A stretch of DNA of 33,112 bases from CAYHOI01 sp964358175 (GCA_964358175.1 CAYHOI010000011.1:1-33112), one strand, 5' to 3'; shown: positions 14,820 to 23,811, counted from the first letter of the stretch. The notes: a model not told the origin generated them from the letters alone. Translations and numbers: made by a program.

Positions 14820-16646
14820 ATGTGTGCAGAAATAAATAGAGAATTCACGTCATATAGTTCAGGAATAAAAAATTCTATAATCAACGTGAAGCAAGGGGCA
14901 AAACCCAGACCAACTTTTTCAGAGGGAGTGCCATATATCAATCAAATAACATTGCATCAGCTCATGATATCCAATGGTGCAGAAAAAGGAGAGAAGCCTC
15001 AAAAAGCATTTAATCATATGCTAAATAGATGGAGCATAGAAGCTCTAAACAGTTGGCCAATTGAATCGGCAAAAATCTACTATGTTTATAAGGACGGAGT
15101 TCTGGTTTGGTATGACAATGATATTAATCAAATACACACTGAAGGACAAGAGACTACAAAAAGACTTCTGGTAGAAAAAAGGAACCTCACCCCAGAAAAT
15201 TATCAACAAATCCAAGCATTGTTTGATTTGATTACTATAACCTCTGAATTATATTTCATACCTATTAAGAATACTCATCTTATGCCGAGGGGACATGAAC
15301 CAGTTAAAGGAAAACCAAAGAATGAAATAGGCCCCTTGGTATCAGTGTGGAACAAGAATGATGATACATCGGCTGCTGACGCGGATGTGATGGGTGTCGA
15401 GAATATGTTCGAAGCATTTCAAAATGTCTCAAACGGAATTTGGCGTAAGGGAGCTATCGATTATCTTTCAAAAGCATATGAACTGAGCAAGGACTTTCTT
15501 GATCTGGAGGTAAAATATATTGTTCCTACTGAGGGTAATAATCCAAAACTTTCGATTCCGTTGGCAGGAATAAATGTTGATCTGACGAGCCACTTCATGA
15601 TCGACGAAACCGATCCCCGAGGAGAGAAAGATACGCTTATTTTCCAATATTGTCCTGGTTATTCTTTTAGTGCAGCCGCAAGCAGATTACACATTCTTGA
15701 TCCTCGCTGGGGTGAAGTTGCCAAAACACAAAATATTATTAACAACAAGATTCTCAATGAGTTTGGAATGGTAGATTGGTGTGTGGTCAAAATCAATAAA
15801 ATTACTGGCGAAATTACGCTAGGAAATGAAGAGGACCTCAAAAAATATTTTCCTGACCGGAACCCAAATCAGACCTTTGCGCCTAACATCGAGTGGCCAC
15901 GCTTGATTTTGGATCTCGCGAAGAATTATGTTAATAATGGCAATCGTGAATCGCTGAAAATGCTTCAATTAATAGGCCAAAAATACGGGAATGATTTAAA
16001 TAAAGAAGGTTATGAGCTTATGTATTCTGGATCACGCAATGAAATAGTTGTTGCCATGGCTGCGTTAATGGCACGAGTCTTGTCTGATTTGCATAGGTCA
16101 ATTCTTAATGAATTCAAATCCAAGGTGATGAATATCGACGAACTTAAGTTTACCTTCAATCAGCTACTATGCTCAATGGCAGCACAGGCGGTTACAGATA
16201 TTTCAGGGGTTCAATCTATTCAATTAGGATATCCATTCGTATGGGAAGGCAGTAATCTTGAAAAAATCGGAGTAGGCTTGGGGGCATTCGGAGCCACCGG
16301 AATCACAAAAAAAGCTAATGAGGGATTTGGGTGTACGACCAATCCCTACGTACTGGAAGGCAAAACACATCTCAGATTTAAAGTTTCCAAAGTTGTTGAA
16401 GATTATCTTCCGTTAAGTGGGTTTCAGGTTATATTTGGAGGAGGAAATACTTCTCAAAACGGACCAAAAGTCAAGGCTAAAGATATTAAACTCAGTACAG
16501 ACGGATACGTTGAGGTTGAACTGACAGACGAGAATATTAAAAATGGGGTAAGTTTGGCTGATATTCAATTTATGTTTGCCAAGAGTGGTACACACGTTAA
16601 TCATGTTATTGAAGATATTTCGTTGGTTACGAAGGGCCAGAAGTAA
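14820..16646 (+). CDS. Divergent family-8-like (GH8) glycosidase with C-terminal beta-rich domain, no signal peptide
   Basis: A 608-residue protein preceded by AGGAG 8 bases before ATG. Its motif order follows GH8 endoglucanases. HTEGQ (E108, candidate general acid) stands where GH8 has SEGQ-YG, followed by a region with LFDL. Then VSVWNKNDDTSAADADVM (D187, D189) resembles the W...ATDADLDIA segment, PGYSFSAAASRL...WGEV resembles the SY-P-Y...W segment, and WPRLILD (D365) could carry the base. Residues about 500-605 are beta-rich (THLRFKVSK, FQVIFGGG, GYVEVEL) and look like a carbohydrate-binding jelly roll. Unlike secreted GH8 enzymes it has no signal peptide (MCAEINREFTSY). It stands alone, not in a cellulose operon. 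Assignment is by motif order only and not certain. Confidence 0.55.
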   Translation: MCAEINREFTSYSSGIKNSIINVKQGAKPRPTFSEGVPYINQITLHQLMISNGAEKGEKPQKAFNHMLNRWSIEALNSWPIESAKIYYVYKDGVLVWYDNDINQIHTEGQETTKRLLVEKRNLTPENYQQIQALFDLITITSELYFIPIKNTHLMPRGHEPVKGKPKNEIGPLVSVWNKNDDTSAADADVMGVENMFEAFQNVSNGIWRKGAIDYLSKAYELSKDFLDLEVKYIVPTEGNNPKLSIPLAGINVDLTSHFMIDETDPRGEKDTLIFQYCPGYSFSAAASRLHILDPRWGEVAKTQNIINNKILNEFGMVDWCVVKINKITGEITLGNEEDLKKYFPDRNPNQTFAPNIEWPRLILDLAKNYVNNGNRESLKMLQLIGQKYGNDLNKEGYELMYSGSRNEIVVAMAALMARVLSDLHRSILNEFKSKVMNIDELKFTFNQLLCSMAAQAVTDISGVQSIQLGYPFVWEGSNLEKIGVGLGAFGATGITKKANEGFGCTTNPYVLEGKTHLRFKVSKVVEDYLPLSGFQVIFGGGNTSQNGPKVKAKDIKLSTDGYVEVELTDENIKNGVSLADIQFMFAKSGTHVNHVIEDISLVTKGQK

Positions 16647-16663
16647 TCCGCTCAATCCGGTGG

Positions 16664-18664
16664 CTACTTCACCATCTCTCTAAACTCATCTTCAGTGATG
16701 ACTGGAACACCCAGGGTCTGAGCCTTATCGAGCTTAGACCCTGCTGAGGTGCCCGCGACCACAAAGCTGGTGAGCTTTGAGACCGTTCCCGCGACCTTTC
16801 CCGAATGCGATTGAATCAGCTCCTCAATCTCTTTGCGCGAGAAATGCTCTAAGGTTCCTGTGACAACAAAAATCTTTCCTTGCAACTTCTGGCTTAAACG
16901 TTTGGAGTCTGATTGCAGGGTAAATCCGAGGTCGATGAGAGCGTGGATCAGTTCCTGGGAAGTAGGGGCGGCGAAGAAATTAAAGAGTTCCTGAGCTGAT
17001 TTCTGCCCAATGCCTTCTATTTTCTCAAAATCTTCTTTCGTCATCCTGAAGAGATCCCGAACATCTGAAATATGTGTGGCTATTTGCTGTGCGGATTTCT
17101 CCCCGATAAATTTTATTCCTAGAGCGAAAAGAACATTCGAAAGAGGCTGCTGCTTGGCTTTTTCAATCTGAGACAGAATATTGGCAATGCTCTTTTCTCC
17201 GGTTCGCTCCAAGCTGGATAGCTTCTGAGGCGAGAGGGAGAAGAGATCTGTCCATTCGCGGACGATTCCAGCTACCAACAGTTGATCGACCAGCTTTTCG
17301 CCCATTCCTTCCATATTGAGTGCGTCACGAGAGACGACATGCAGGATCTGTGCTTTAACTCGACCAGGACAAGATTCATTGGGACAAACGACGGCCACAA
17401 GTTCATCCGACTCAACCAGAAGCGAATCACACGAAGGACATCGCTCAGGAAATGAGATGGGAATAGAATTCGCAGGCTTGTGAGCGACCATCACCACTTC
17501 AGGGATCACTTCGCCCGCACGCTTAATGATGATTTCGTCGTTTAGTCCGATGCCTTTTTCAAGGATAAAATCTTTATTGTGCAAGGTTGCCCGAGAAATG
17601 GTTGCTCCTGAAATCTTCACAGGATCAATGAGGGCAACAGGGGTAATGGTTCCGAGTCGGCCGACCTGAAAAAACACGTTCTTCAGCACCGTTTTGGCTT
17701 CCTCGGCTATAAATTTGTAGGCCATAGCCCAGCGTGGGGATTTCGCGGTATTCCCTACCAAATCCTGGTAGGAGAGGGGATTCAATTTCACGACTACCCC
17801 ATCTATTTCATAGGGTAAACCCGAACGATCCTGCTCCCACTTCTGGATGTAGGCTTGGACAGCCTCAAGGTTCCCGCAGAGGCTAGCATGGGGATTGATG
17901 GTGATAGCCCAGCTGTGAAGAAGTTCAAAAAGTTCAGACTGCGTGTTTGGCCCCAGCTCCATTGCATGAACAATGGAGTAGGCAAAAAATCTCAATCGTC
18001 GGCGTGCCACGATCGTTGGATCAAGTTGTCGCAATGATCCAGCAGATGCGTTGCGAGTGTTGGCAAAGGGGGTATCCCCTTCTAGAAGTCGCTCTGCATT
18101 GATACGATGCAATTCATTTCGCTCCATATAGACCTCTCCTCTGATCTCGACTGACCCTTTAAAAGGGATGAAGCGAGGAATATCGAGAATCTCTCGAATA
18201 TTGGCACTTACCTCTTCACCGACTTGCCCATCTCCGCGGGTTACGCCCCTGAGCAGTTTTCCCTCTTGATAGCGAAGGCTGATGGCGAGACCATCGATTT
18301 TGAGTTCACAGAAGTAGTCAAGCGTTGGAACAGTTCCTATTTCCTTCGAAAGCTGATTTCGTATTCGGGCATCGAAATCAACAATCTCATGGAAAGAATA
18401 TGCGTTTGAAAGACTGATCATCGGTTCATGATGGCGAATCTTCTGGAATGTTGGCGAAGGATCGGCTCCGACACTTAAGGTGGGAGAGTCAGTCCGAATT
18501 AAATGGGGAAACTCCTTTTCCAAATATTCTAATTCCTTAACCAAGACATCATATTCGAAGTCACTGATCACCGGGCTTTGTTTATCATGATATCGTTTAT
18601 TATGCTCACCAATTTGCCCCGTGAGTTCTTGAATACGACGAATAATTTTCTTTTCGCTAATCAT
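16664..18664 (-). CDS. ligA: NAD-dependent DNA ligase
   Basis: Seals nicks during replication and repair, using NAD. The 666-residue protein contains the adenylation domain with catalytic K122 in ELKIDGLAISLRY, then VEIRGEVYM, the OB-fold, the four-cysteine zinc site CPSCDSLLV...VVCPNESCPGR near 405-430, helix-hairpin-helix repeats (EGIGQKSAQELF), and a C-terminal BRCT domain beginning LQGKIFVVTGTLEHF. Length and domain order are normal. Its ATG directly follows the comEA stop with zero spacing, making it the last gene of the hldE-fliQRflhB-comEA-ligA set. It ends 17 bp from the convergent GH8-like gene with no visible terminator. Confidence 0.98.
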   Translation of the reverse strand: MISEKKIIRRIQELTGQIGEHNKRYHDKQSPVISDFEYDVLVKELEYLEKEFPHLIRTDSPTLSVGADPSPTFQKIRHHEPMISLSNAYSFHEIVDFDARIRNQLSKEIGTVPTLDYFCELKIDGLAISLRYQEGKLLRGVTRGDGQVGEEVSANIREILDIPRFIPFKGSVEIRGEVYMERNELHRINAERLLEGDTPFANTRNASAGSLRQLDPTIVARRRLRFFAYSIVHAMELGPNTQSELFELLHSWAITINPHASLCGNLEAVQAYIQKWEQDRSGLPYEIDGVVVKLNPLSYQDLVGNTAKSPRWAMAYKFIAEEAKTVLKNVFFQVGRLGTITPVALIDPVKISGATISRATLHNKDFILEKGIGLNDEIIIKRAGEVIPEVVMVAHKPANSIPISFPERCPSCDSLLVESDELVAVVCPNESCPGRVKAQILHVVSRDALNMEGMGEKLVDQLLVAGIVREWTDLFSLSPQKLSSLERTGEKSIANILSQIEKAKQQPLSNVLFALGIKFIGEKSAQQIATHISDVRDLFRMTKEDFEKIEGIGQKSAQELFNFFAAPTSQELIHALIDLGFTLQSDSKRLSQKLQGKIFVVTGTLEHFSRKEIEELIQSHSGKVAGTVSKLTSFVVAGTSAGSKLDKAQTLGVPVITEDEFREMVK

Positions 18665-19249
18665 TTAATCCAGAAAAATGTACTGCCGAACTTTACCAAG
18701 CGTTTTTGGGCCAATCCCCTTTATTTTCAGTAAATCCTCAACAGCGTGAAAGGGGCCATTTTGAAGCCGGAATTCGACAATATGTTGTGCGACCTTCGGG
18801 CTGATACCTGGAAGCTTATCCCACTGTTCAAGGGTAGCTGAGTTCATTGAGAGGTGGCTGATGGACTTCGGGTTTGAAATGGTCTTCAGTGGTTTTGGCG
18901 TCTGCCTTTTTATCTTAGGTTCTTTTGCCCTGGGAAGCGTGACCTTATCCCCATTCTTCAGAATTTTTGCCAAGTTGACCTTATCAAGGTCTGCTTGGGG
19001 TAGAATGCCTCCCGCTTCCAAGATCAGCTGATAGATATGGGTGTTGGGGCTCACCTCATAGACGCCTGGGTGTTTGATCGCTCCATCGATATGAACTTGA
19101 ATATTTGAGGAGGGAAAGTCTTGAGGTTTTTCAGACACAATGGGAAGCAGTTCGTTTTGTTGCGAAAGCCCTTTGTTATAGATGAGTATCCCGGAGAATG
19201 ACAAAATGATCAGAGCAATGGAGAATAAAAAATACTTATTTCTAAGCAT
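18665..19249 (-). CDS. comEA: ComEA-like DNA-binding protein (SLBB plus helix-hairpin-helix)
   Basis: Membrane-anchored DNA receptor of the competence system. A single N-terminal membrane helix (6-24) is followed by an SLBB domain (about 50-105: VHIDGAIKHPGVYEV, IYQLILEAGGI, NLAKILKNGDKVTLP), a basic linker, and a C-terminal double helix-hairpin-helix (130-194: NSATLEQWDKLPGISPKVAQ, VEDLLKIKGIGPKTLGKV). At 194 residues it has the length and order of the family. Translation starts on the ATG immediately after the flhB stop and its own stop directly abuts ligA. Being inside a flagellar-type/LPS gene set is unusual. Confidence 0.93.
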   Translation of the reverse strand: MLRNKYFLFSIALIILSFSGILIYNKGLSQQNELLPIVSEKPQDFPSSNIQVHIDGAIKHPGVYEVSPNTHIYQLILEAGGILPQADLDKVNLAKILKNGDKVTLPRAKEPKIKRQTPKPLKTISNPKSISHLSMNSATLEQWDKLPGISPKVAQHIVEFRLQNGPFHAVEDLLKIKGIGPKTLGKVRQYIFLD

Positions 19250-20323
19250 CTAGGCCACCTTCTTTTTCTGACGACGTTTTCGAATATCATAAACCATGGC
19301 AAGTATTTCTGCCACGGAGGAGTAAAGACTTGGGGGTACCTCCTGGCCTACTTCTGTTCCATTAAAGAGTTCTCGTGCGAGTTCCTTATTTTCCACGATC
19401 AGGATATTGTTTTCCTCAGCAGTTTTCTTGATCTCCTCCGCTATGAGCATTTTTCCTTTAGCAACAACCTGTGGAGCTTGCATAAGCTGCGAGTCATATT
19501 TAAGTGCAACTGCAATATGCGTCGGATTCGTGACGACTGCATCAGCTCCGGCAGCCCCACCTTTTCCGCGTCCACCCGACAGGGACATGGCCAGATCTCG
19601 CTGTCTCTGTTTAATGAGCGGATCTCCTTCCAGCTTCTTATACTCGTCCTTAACTTCCTGTTTACTCATTTTCATTTGTTTCATAAATTCATGCCGCTGA
19701 TAAAAATAATCCAGCAAGGCAATGAAAGCATAAAACATTCCGACACGTATCGCTACCTTAAAACAGAGATCCCCCACAAAAGACAAAGCTTCCAGAAGAG
19801 GTAGTTCTCCCGTATGAAGCAGGATAGGAAACACTGGAATAATCGCGCGTAACATGATGTAGAAAATAATACCCATCTTAGCAATTGACTTGATTAATTC
19901 CACAATTCCTTTCATGGAGAAAAGCCGCTTGAATCCTTCAATCGGATTTATTTTATTCAATTTTGGCTGTAAGGCCTGAAAAGAGATATTAAACCCAGAC
20001 TGCAAGGCTTCACTAAAAATAGCAAGACCAACGTTGACCAGCATGAGAGGCATCAAGGACAGCAATAACACAACCACTAGCTTATTTAGAATTCCCAGAA
20101 CAACCGCCACTTCAATATCCCTCGAGATAAGAAAAAATGAAGTTTTGAAGAAGTCCGAAACGTTTTCCCACATGTGTCCCATGGAGGCACGAAGCACATA
20201 ATAAGATGCGATAAATAGGACGGCAGTCGTGACTTCCTTACTCTTAACAACTTGCCCCTTTTTGCGAGCCTCTCTTAATTTGTGGGGCGTGGGTTCCTCA
20301 GTTTTATCACCAGAATCTCCCAT
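19250..20323 (-). CDS. flhB: Export-gate switch protein FlhB (flagellar type III export; SctU paralogue family)
   Basis: FlhB is a membrane protein of the type III export gate whose cytoplasmic domain self-cleaves at an Asn-Pro bond to change substrate specificity. The start GDSGDKTEEPTPHKLREARKKGQV is the family signature. Four membrane helices lie between about 30 and 210, and NPTH is at 266-269 in ADAVVTNPTHIAVALKYD. The C-terminal VVENKELAREL...SSVAEILAMVY is standard. The linker before the cleavage site contains an unusual glycine-rich stretch (247-258, SLSGGRGKGGAA). Order fliQ-fliR-flhB and the FliQ sequence favour a flagellar system, but a non-flagellar type III system cannot be excluded, because no filament or needle genes are in view. 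Confidence 0.93.
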   Translation of the reverse strand: MGDSGDKTEEPTPHKLREARKKGQVVKSKEVTTAVLFIASYYVLRASMGHMWENVSDFFKTSFFLISRDIEVAVVLGILNKLVVVLLLSLMPLMLVNVGLAIFSEALQSGFNISFQALQPKLNKINPIEGFKRLFSMKGIVELIKSIAKMGIIFYIMLRAIIPVFPILLHTGELPLLEALSFVGDLCFKVAIRVGMFYAFIALLDYFYQRHEFMKQMKMSKQEVKDEYKKLEGDPLIKQRQRDLAMSLSGGRGKGGAAGADAVVTNPTHIAVALKYDSQLMQAPQVVAKGKMLIAEEIKKTAEENNILIVENKELARELFNGTEVGQEVPPSLYSSVAEILAMVYDIRKRRQKKKVA

Positions 20324-21097
20324 TTAGGTTACTTTTACCTGGGCAAGAAATTTGTAAATTTCTGTCATTGTTGTCGTGACCAGTGCTTCGAGCTCATGTG
20401 TAAGAAGCGGAATGGTAAAAATAAATATCCATAATCCCAGTGCAGGCTTGACTTGGAACCCTAAAGAAAATACATTGACCTGCGGGGCAAGCCTTGCTAA
20501 CAATCCCAAGGAAAAATCTAGAAGAAAAATGATCACCAAGATGGGCATTGAGAGATCAAGCCCCGTAAGGAATATCAATGAAGCCAAATGACTTATTTGA
20601 TCTAATAACCCTGAGTATTGAACTTCACGAGCCAAGGGAATCACTTTGAAGCTCTCAAAAAGAGAAATGAGAAGCAGATGGTGTGCATTTGATAAGAAGA
20701 AAATGGTTATCGCAAAATAAAACATAAGACGCTCCATAATAGTAACTTGACCACCAGAAGACGGGTCAAAAGTGGCTGCCGCAGATAAGCCCATTTGCAT
20801 ATCCATTAGCGAGCCTGCCATCTGAACACCGACAAAAATAATTCGAGAAATTAGACCGATGACTAACCCAAGCATCAACTCACCCAAAAGGAGTAAAATA
20901 ATATCCAGATGCAGATCGGCGTGTAGGGTAGGGAACGGAACAATGAACCAAAAAAGAAGACTGGTCCAGATGACCATGGCTAACTTCATGGTTTGCGGAA
21001 TTGCGCGATCACTGAGGATTGGGGCAGATAAAAACAACCCCGCGACTCTGGCTACAATAAAGAAGAAAGCAAAAACACTCTGTACGCTCAGAAGCAT
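20324..21097 (-). CDS. fliR: Flagellar-type export gate protein FliR
   Basis: Integral membrane component of the type III export gate, forming the helical entry pore with FliP and FliQ. The 257-residue protein has six hydrophobic segments and family motifs: FIVARVAGLFLSAPILSDR near the N-terminus, QMAGSLMDMQMGLSAAATFDP near 90-110, and LARLAPQVNVFSLGFQVKP near 200-218. The ATG directly follows the fliQ stop, and the stop directly precedes flhB. A FliR-FlhB fusion as in some clostridia is not present, since the stop codon separates them. Confidence 0.93.
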   Translation of the reverse strand: MLLSVQSVFAFFFIVARVAGLFLSAPILSDRAIPQTMKLAMVIWTSLLFWFIVPFPTLHADLHLDIILLLLGELMLGLVIGLISRIIFVGVQMAGSLMDMQMGLSAAATFDPSSGGQVTIMERLMFYFAITIFFLSNAHHLLLISLFESFKVIPLAREVQYSGLLDQISHLASLIFLTGLDLSMPILVIIFLLDFSLGLLARLAPQVNVFSLGFQVKPALGLWIFIFTIPLLTHELEALVTTTMTEIYKFLAQVKVT

Positions 21098-21361
21098 CTA
21101 ATATCTAGGAATAGTAGCCCACATCACTGTTGTCCAGGATATAAGGCTAGAAACCATCCACGGGAAAGTAATCGAAAGAACGACAAACACCACAATCATC
21201 TTAGGAACGAAGGTAAGGGTCTGTTCTTGAATTTGAGTGACTGCCTGGAAGAGTGAAATCAATAGCCCCACAGCCAACCCAGCTCCCACCGAGGGCAGGG
21301 TGAGAAGCATGAGTAAGTTAATGCCCTGCCGCATGAAATCCGTAGCCACACCAATGGTCAT
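21098..21361 (-). CDS. fliQ: Flagellar-type export gate protein FliQ
   Basis: A small two-helix membrane protein of the export gate. All 87 residues match the family, with the diagnostic loop QAVTQIQEQTLTFVPKMI at about 39-56, which is closer to flagellar FliQ than to injectisome SctS as I know them. The ATG overlaps the hldE stop (ATGA). fliP, which normally precedes it, is missing here and must lie elsewhere. Confidence 0.93.
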   Translation of the reverse strand: MTIGVATDFMRQGINLLMLLTLPSVGAGLAVGLLISLFQAVTQIQEQTLTFVPKMIVVFVVLSITFPWMVSSLISWTTVMWATIPRY

Positions 21362-22758
21362 CTTTTATTATCTCCTCTCCCTTTCTGCACAGATTGTATC
21401 AGAGAGGTGGTCGAGTATCCTTCGACAAACGGGATGATCTCTACTTTTGAAGCATGCTCACGACCGATAACCTCGTCGGGTTTATAGTCCCCCCCCTTCA
21501 CCAGGACATCTGGTCGAATGGCCTCAATGACCTTGGCGGGCGTATCTTCATCAAAAACAAGTGTAAAACTCACACATTCCAGGCTGGATAATATTTCGAC
21601 ACGGTCCTGTTCGCGATTTATGGGACGGTCACTCCCCTTGAGACGCCGAATGGAGCTGTCACTGTTAACGCCCACGATAAGAATGTCGCCTAAGGCTCTT
21701 GCGGAACGCAAGTAATCCACATGCCCTCGATGGAGAATATCAAAACACCCATTTGTAAAAACAATTTTTTTTCCTTCTTTTTTCGCAAGATCGAGCAAGC
21801 TCATAAGAGAGGGAAGAGTCTGTTTTTTGCCTAAGTTCGGATGAAGTTTTTGTTGCAATTCCTCATAGGAGATGGGCACGGTTCCTTGTTTGCTGACAAC
21901 GATACCGGCAGCAGCATTTGCGATCTGAATAGCTTCGCCGATATCCGGATTTTGGCAATAGGCCCAGGCAAGGGTAGCGATCACAGTATCCCCAGCTCCA
22001 GAGACATCATAAACTTCTATGGCTTGTGTCGGATAGTGATGAACCGTTGCCCCGACAAAAAGGCTCATGCCTTTGTCAGACCGTGTGACCAGCAGGTGAT
22101 TCATGCAATAGAGATGCATGAGCTCCATTCCGGCCTTCTCAACTGCTTCGTTGGTGTTGGGAATCGATTGCTTTAAGGCATCCTCAACTTCTTTCAAATT
22201 TGGGGTAATCACAAAAGCACCTTCATATTTGTGCCAATTTGATCCTTTGGGATCCACAAACACGGGGATCTTTTTATCAGTAGCCCATCGAATAATTTGC
22301 TGACATAATTCGGGCGAGCAAGTCCCCTTTTCGTAGTCGGAAATGATGATTCCCGTTAAGTCGGGTATAGACTGAATGTCGTTAAGCATCAAGGTCGATT
22401 CCACTGAACCTAGGGGAAATATTTCCTCGAAATCAAGTCTTGTGATTTGTTGGTGCTCCCCAACCACTCGAATTTTGGTAATGGTTGGAAGGTTGACTTG
22501 GGTCGGTTTGAATTGAATGCTGTTTTTTAATGAAAGCTCTTGGAGAACCGTATGGTTGGCGTCCTTACCGGTGACCCCTACCAGTACTGCTGTTTCACGT
22601 AAGCCAGCAAGGTTATTCGCGACATTGCCCGCTCCGCCAAGTGCCGAAAGTGTTTGATTTACTTTTACGACGGGTACGGGAGCTTCCGGGGAGATACGTG
22701 ATACGCTCCCGCGAAAGTATTGATCCAGCATAATATCGCCAACTACTACAATGCTCAC
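21358..22758 (-). CDS. hldE: Bifunctional D-glycero-beta-D-manno-heptose-7-phosphate kinase / 1-phosphate adenylyltransferase
   Basis: Makes ADP-heptose for LPS inner core (two steps of the HldE pathway). Residues 1-300 are a PfkB/ribokinase-type kinase: VVGDIMLDQYFRG, GGAGNVANNLAGL and the catalytic loop DVSGAGDTVIATLA. Residues 330-460 are the nucleotidyltransferase with FTNGCFDILHRGHVDYL and VNSDSSIRRLKG...R. The GTG at 22758 is the only possible start, because an in-frame stop lies 15 codons upstream and there is no other start codon between. A strong promoter places the transcript start at or near this GTG, so the message may be leaderless. It ends in a 4-bp overlap with fliQ. Confidence 0.96.
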   Translation of the reverse strand: MSIVVVGDIMLDQYFRGSVSRISPEAPVPVVKVNQTLSALGGAGNVANNLAGLRETAVLVGVTGKDANHTVLQELSLKNSIQFKPTQVNLPTITKIRVVGEHQQITRLDFEEIFPLGSVESTLMLNDIQSIPDLTGIIISDYEKGTCSPELCQQIIRWATDKKIPVFVDPKGSNWHKYEGAFVITPNLKEVEDALKQSIPNTNEAVEKAGMELMHLYCMNHLLVTRSDKGMSLFVGATVHHYPTQAIEVYDVSGAGDTVIATLAWAYCQNPDIGEAIQIANAAAGIVVSKQGTVPISYEELQQKLHPNLGKKQTLPSLMSLLDLAKKEGKKIVFTNGCFDILHRGHVDYLRSARALGDILIVGVNSDSSIRRLKGSDRPINREQDRVEILSSLECVSFTLVFDEDTPAKVIEAIRPDVLVKGGDYKPDEVIGREHASKVEIIPFVEGYSTTSLIQSVQKGRGDNKR

Positions 22759-22764
22759 GTGGCA

Positions 22765-22793
22765 ATTATGAACGCTATAAATTACTTTGACAA
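22765..22793 (-). promoter_or_regulatory. Promoter of the hldE-fliQRflhB-comEA-ligA set
   Basis: On the minus strand TTGTCA (-35, 22788-22793) and CATAAT (-10, 22765-22770) stand exactly 17 bp apart, each one mismatch from consensus. Only six bases separate the -10 from the GTG start of hldE, so the transcript should begin at or within a base or two of the start codon. Confidence 0.7.
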
Positions 22794-22800
22794 GGAAACG

Positions 22801-23754
22801 TTATGCTTGCTGGGAAGAAAATGCTGAGCTTGGCCTTGAAAGGTTTACTTGAAAAACCTTTTTCAGATGTGCAAAAAAACTGTCTAAGAAATTTATTATT
22901 GTATCCTCTGAGTTTACCCCCAAAATGAGGGATAATTGATTTTTGCAATTATTGATACATGTTTTCATTTGGGTATGGTCAATCGAATCGCTCACCAAGA
23001 GATTATCGATAGCATTCATTTCTGTATATAGTGGAAAGAGTCGATCAAAAGCGATCTCTTTTAAAAGATAGGGTTGGAGGGCTATTCTGATCTTTTCCAT
23101 AATTTTTTGAGCCTCAGCAGCAGAGTTTTTCCTCTGAAGGGAAAGTATAAGCGCATCAAATAGTTTTTCCAAGTTGATTCTGGCTTCTCGGATCAGTTCA
23201 TCGGTACGGTTGAGCGGAACATAAGCTATATTGATCTGAAATCGTTTCTCTTCAGCTTCAATGATGGCATTTATTTGGGAGATTAACTCTCTCACATCTA
23301 TACTCAGTCTCATGAGGTTATTCTGGATTTCATCTATGTCAATGTTATTACGTTTAAGCTCGTTTTGAAGTTCGGGGTTGTTGATACTATCTTGTTTAAT
23401 CTTTGATCCTTCATCGAAGCAAATAGCTATTTCTTTTGATAGAATGTTAACCCTAGCCTGTCGACTATGCCTTCCCACTTCTATCTCTTGTTTAACCTTT
23501 ATTTGTAAATCCTGTGCCTTAGCAATCAATTGTCTGCATTTATCCTTATGGATTATCACTGAAGTATTGTCATGAATGATTTGATCTGTTCCGCATGCAT
23601 CGGACTTTTTATAGCTGAGATTGTTAGCATTTTCTGGATTCTTTTTTGTCGCAACAGGGCTCTTTGATTCTTTAATTTTGTTGAGGTCGGCTAGCTCATC
23701 AGCTTGGCTTTTAGATAGACTGCTACCTGGATTATTAATAAGTCCTGTTGTCAT
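22801..23754 (-). CDS. Unknown helical, coiled-coil-like protein (317 residues)
   Basis: I do not recognise a family. Residues 1-65 are polar and probably disordered (Ser, Asn, Lys rich, MTTGLINNPGSSLSKSQ...). From about 70 to 290 the protein is alpha-helical and strongly charged, with heptad-like stretches (CRQLIAKAQDLQIKVKQEIE; LRLSIDVRELI-type segments), and the last 15 residues are again Ser-rich. It has no signal peptide and no membrane helix. It follows the 322-residue unknown gene by 57 bp on the same strand and lies just before the export-gate gene set. A disordered N-terminus followed by helical bundles is common in type III secretion substrates, but this is only an inference. Confidence 0.7.
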   Translation of the reverse strand: MTTGLINNPGSSLSKSQADELADLNKIKESKSPVATKKNPENANNLSYKKSDACGTDQIIHDNTSVIIHKDKCRQLIAKAQDLQIKVKQEIEVGRHSRQARVNILSKEIAICFDEGSKIKQDSINNPELQNELKRNNIDIDEIQNNLMRLSIDVRELISQINAIIEAEEKRFQINIAYVPLNRTDELIREARINLEKLFDALILSLQRKNSAAEAQKIMEKIRIALQPYLLKEIAFDRLFPLYTEMNAIDNLLVSDSIDHTQMKTCINNCKNQLSLILGVNSEDTIINFLDSFFAHLKKVFQVNLSRPSSAFSSQQA

Positions 23755-23811
23755 GATAAAATCATTATTCCCTAAAGAATATGATTCTAAACATATAATT
23801 TCTTTAATTGA

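Noticed and set aside
16647..16663. Terminator between the GH8-like gene and ligA
   Set aside because: Only 17 bp separate the stops and no hairpin is visible.
19250..21361. Injectisome (SctS, SctT, SctU) in place of flagellar gate
   Set aside because: FliQ loop sequence and gene order fit flagellar proteins better; the option is kept open in the flhB entry since no filament genes are visible.
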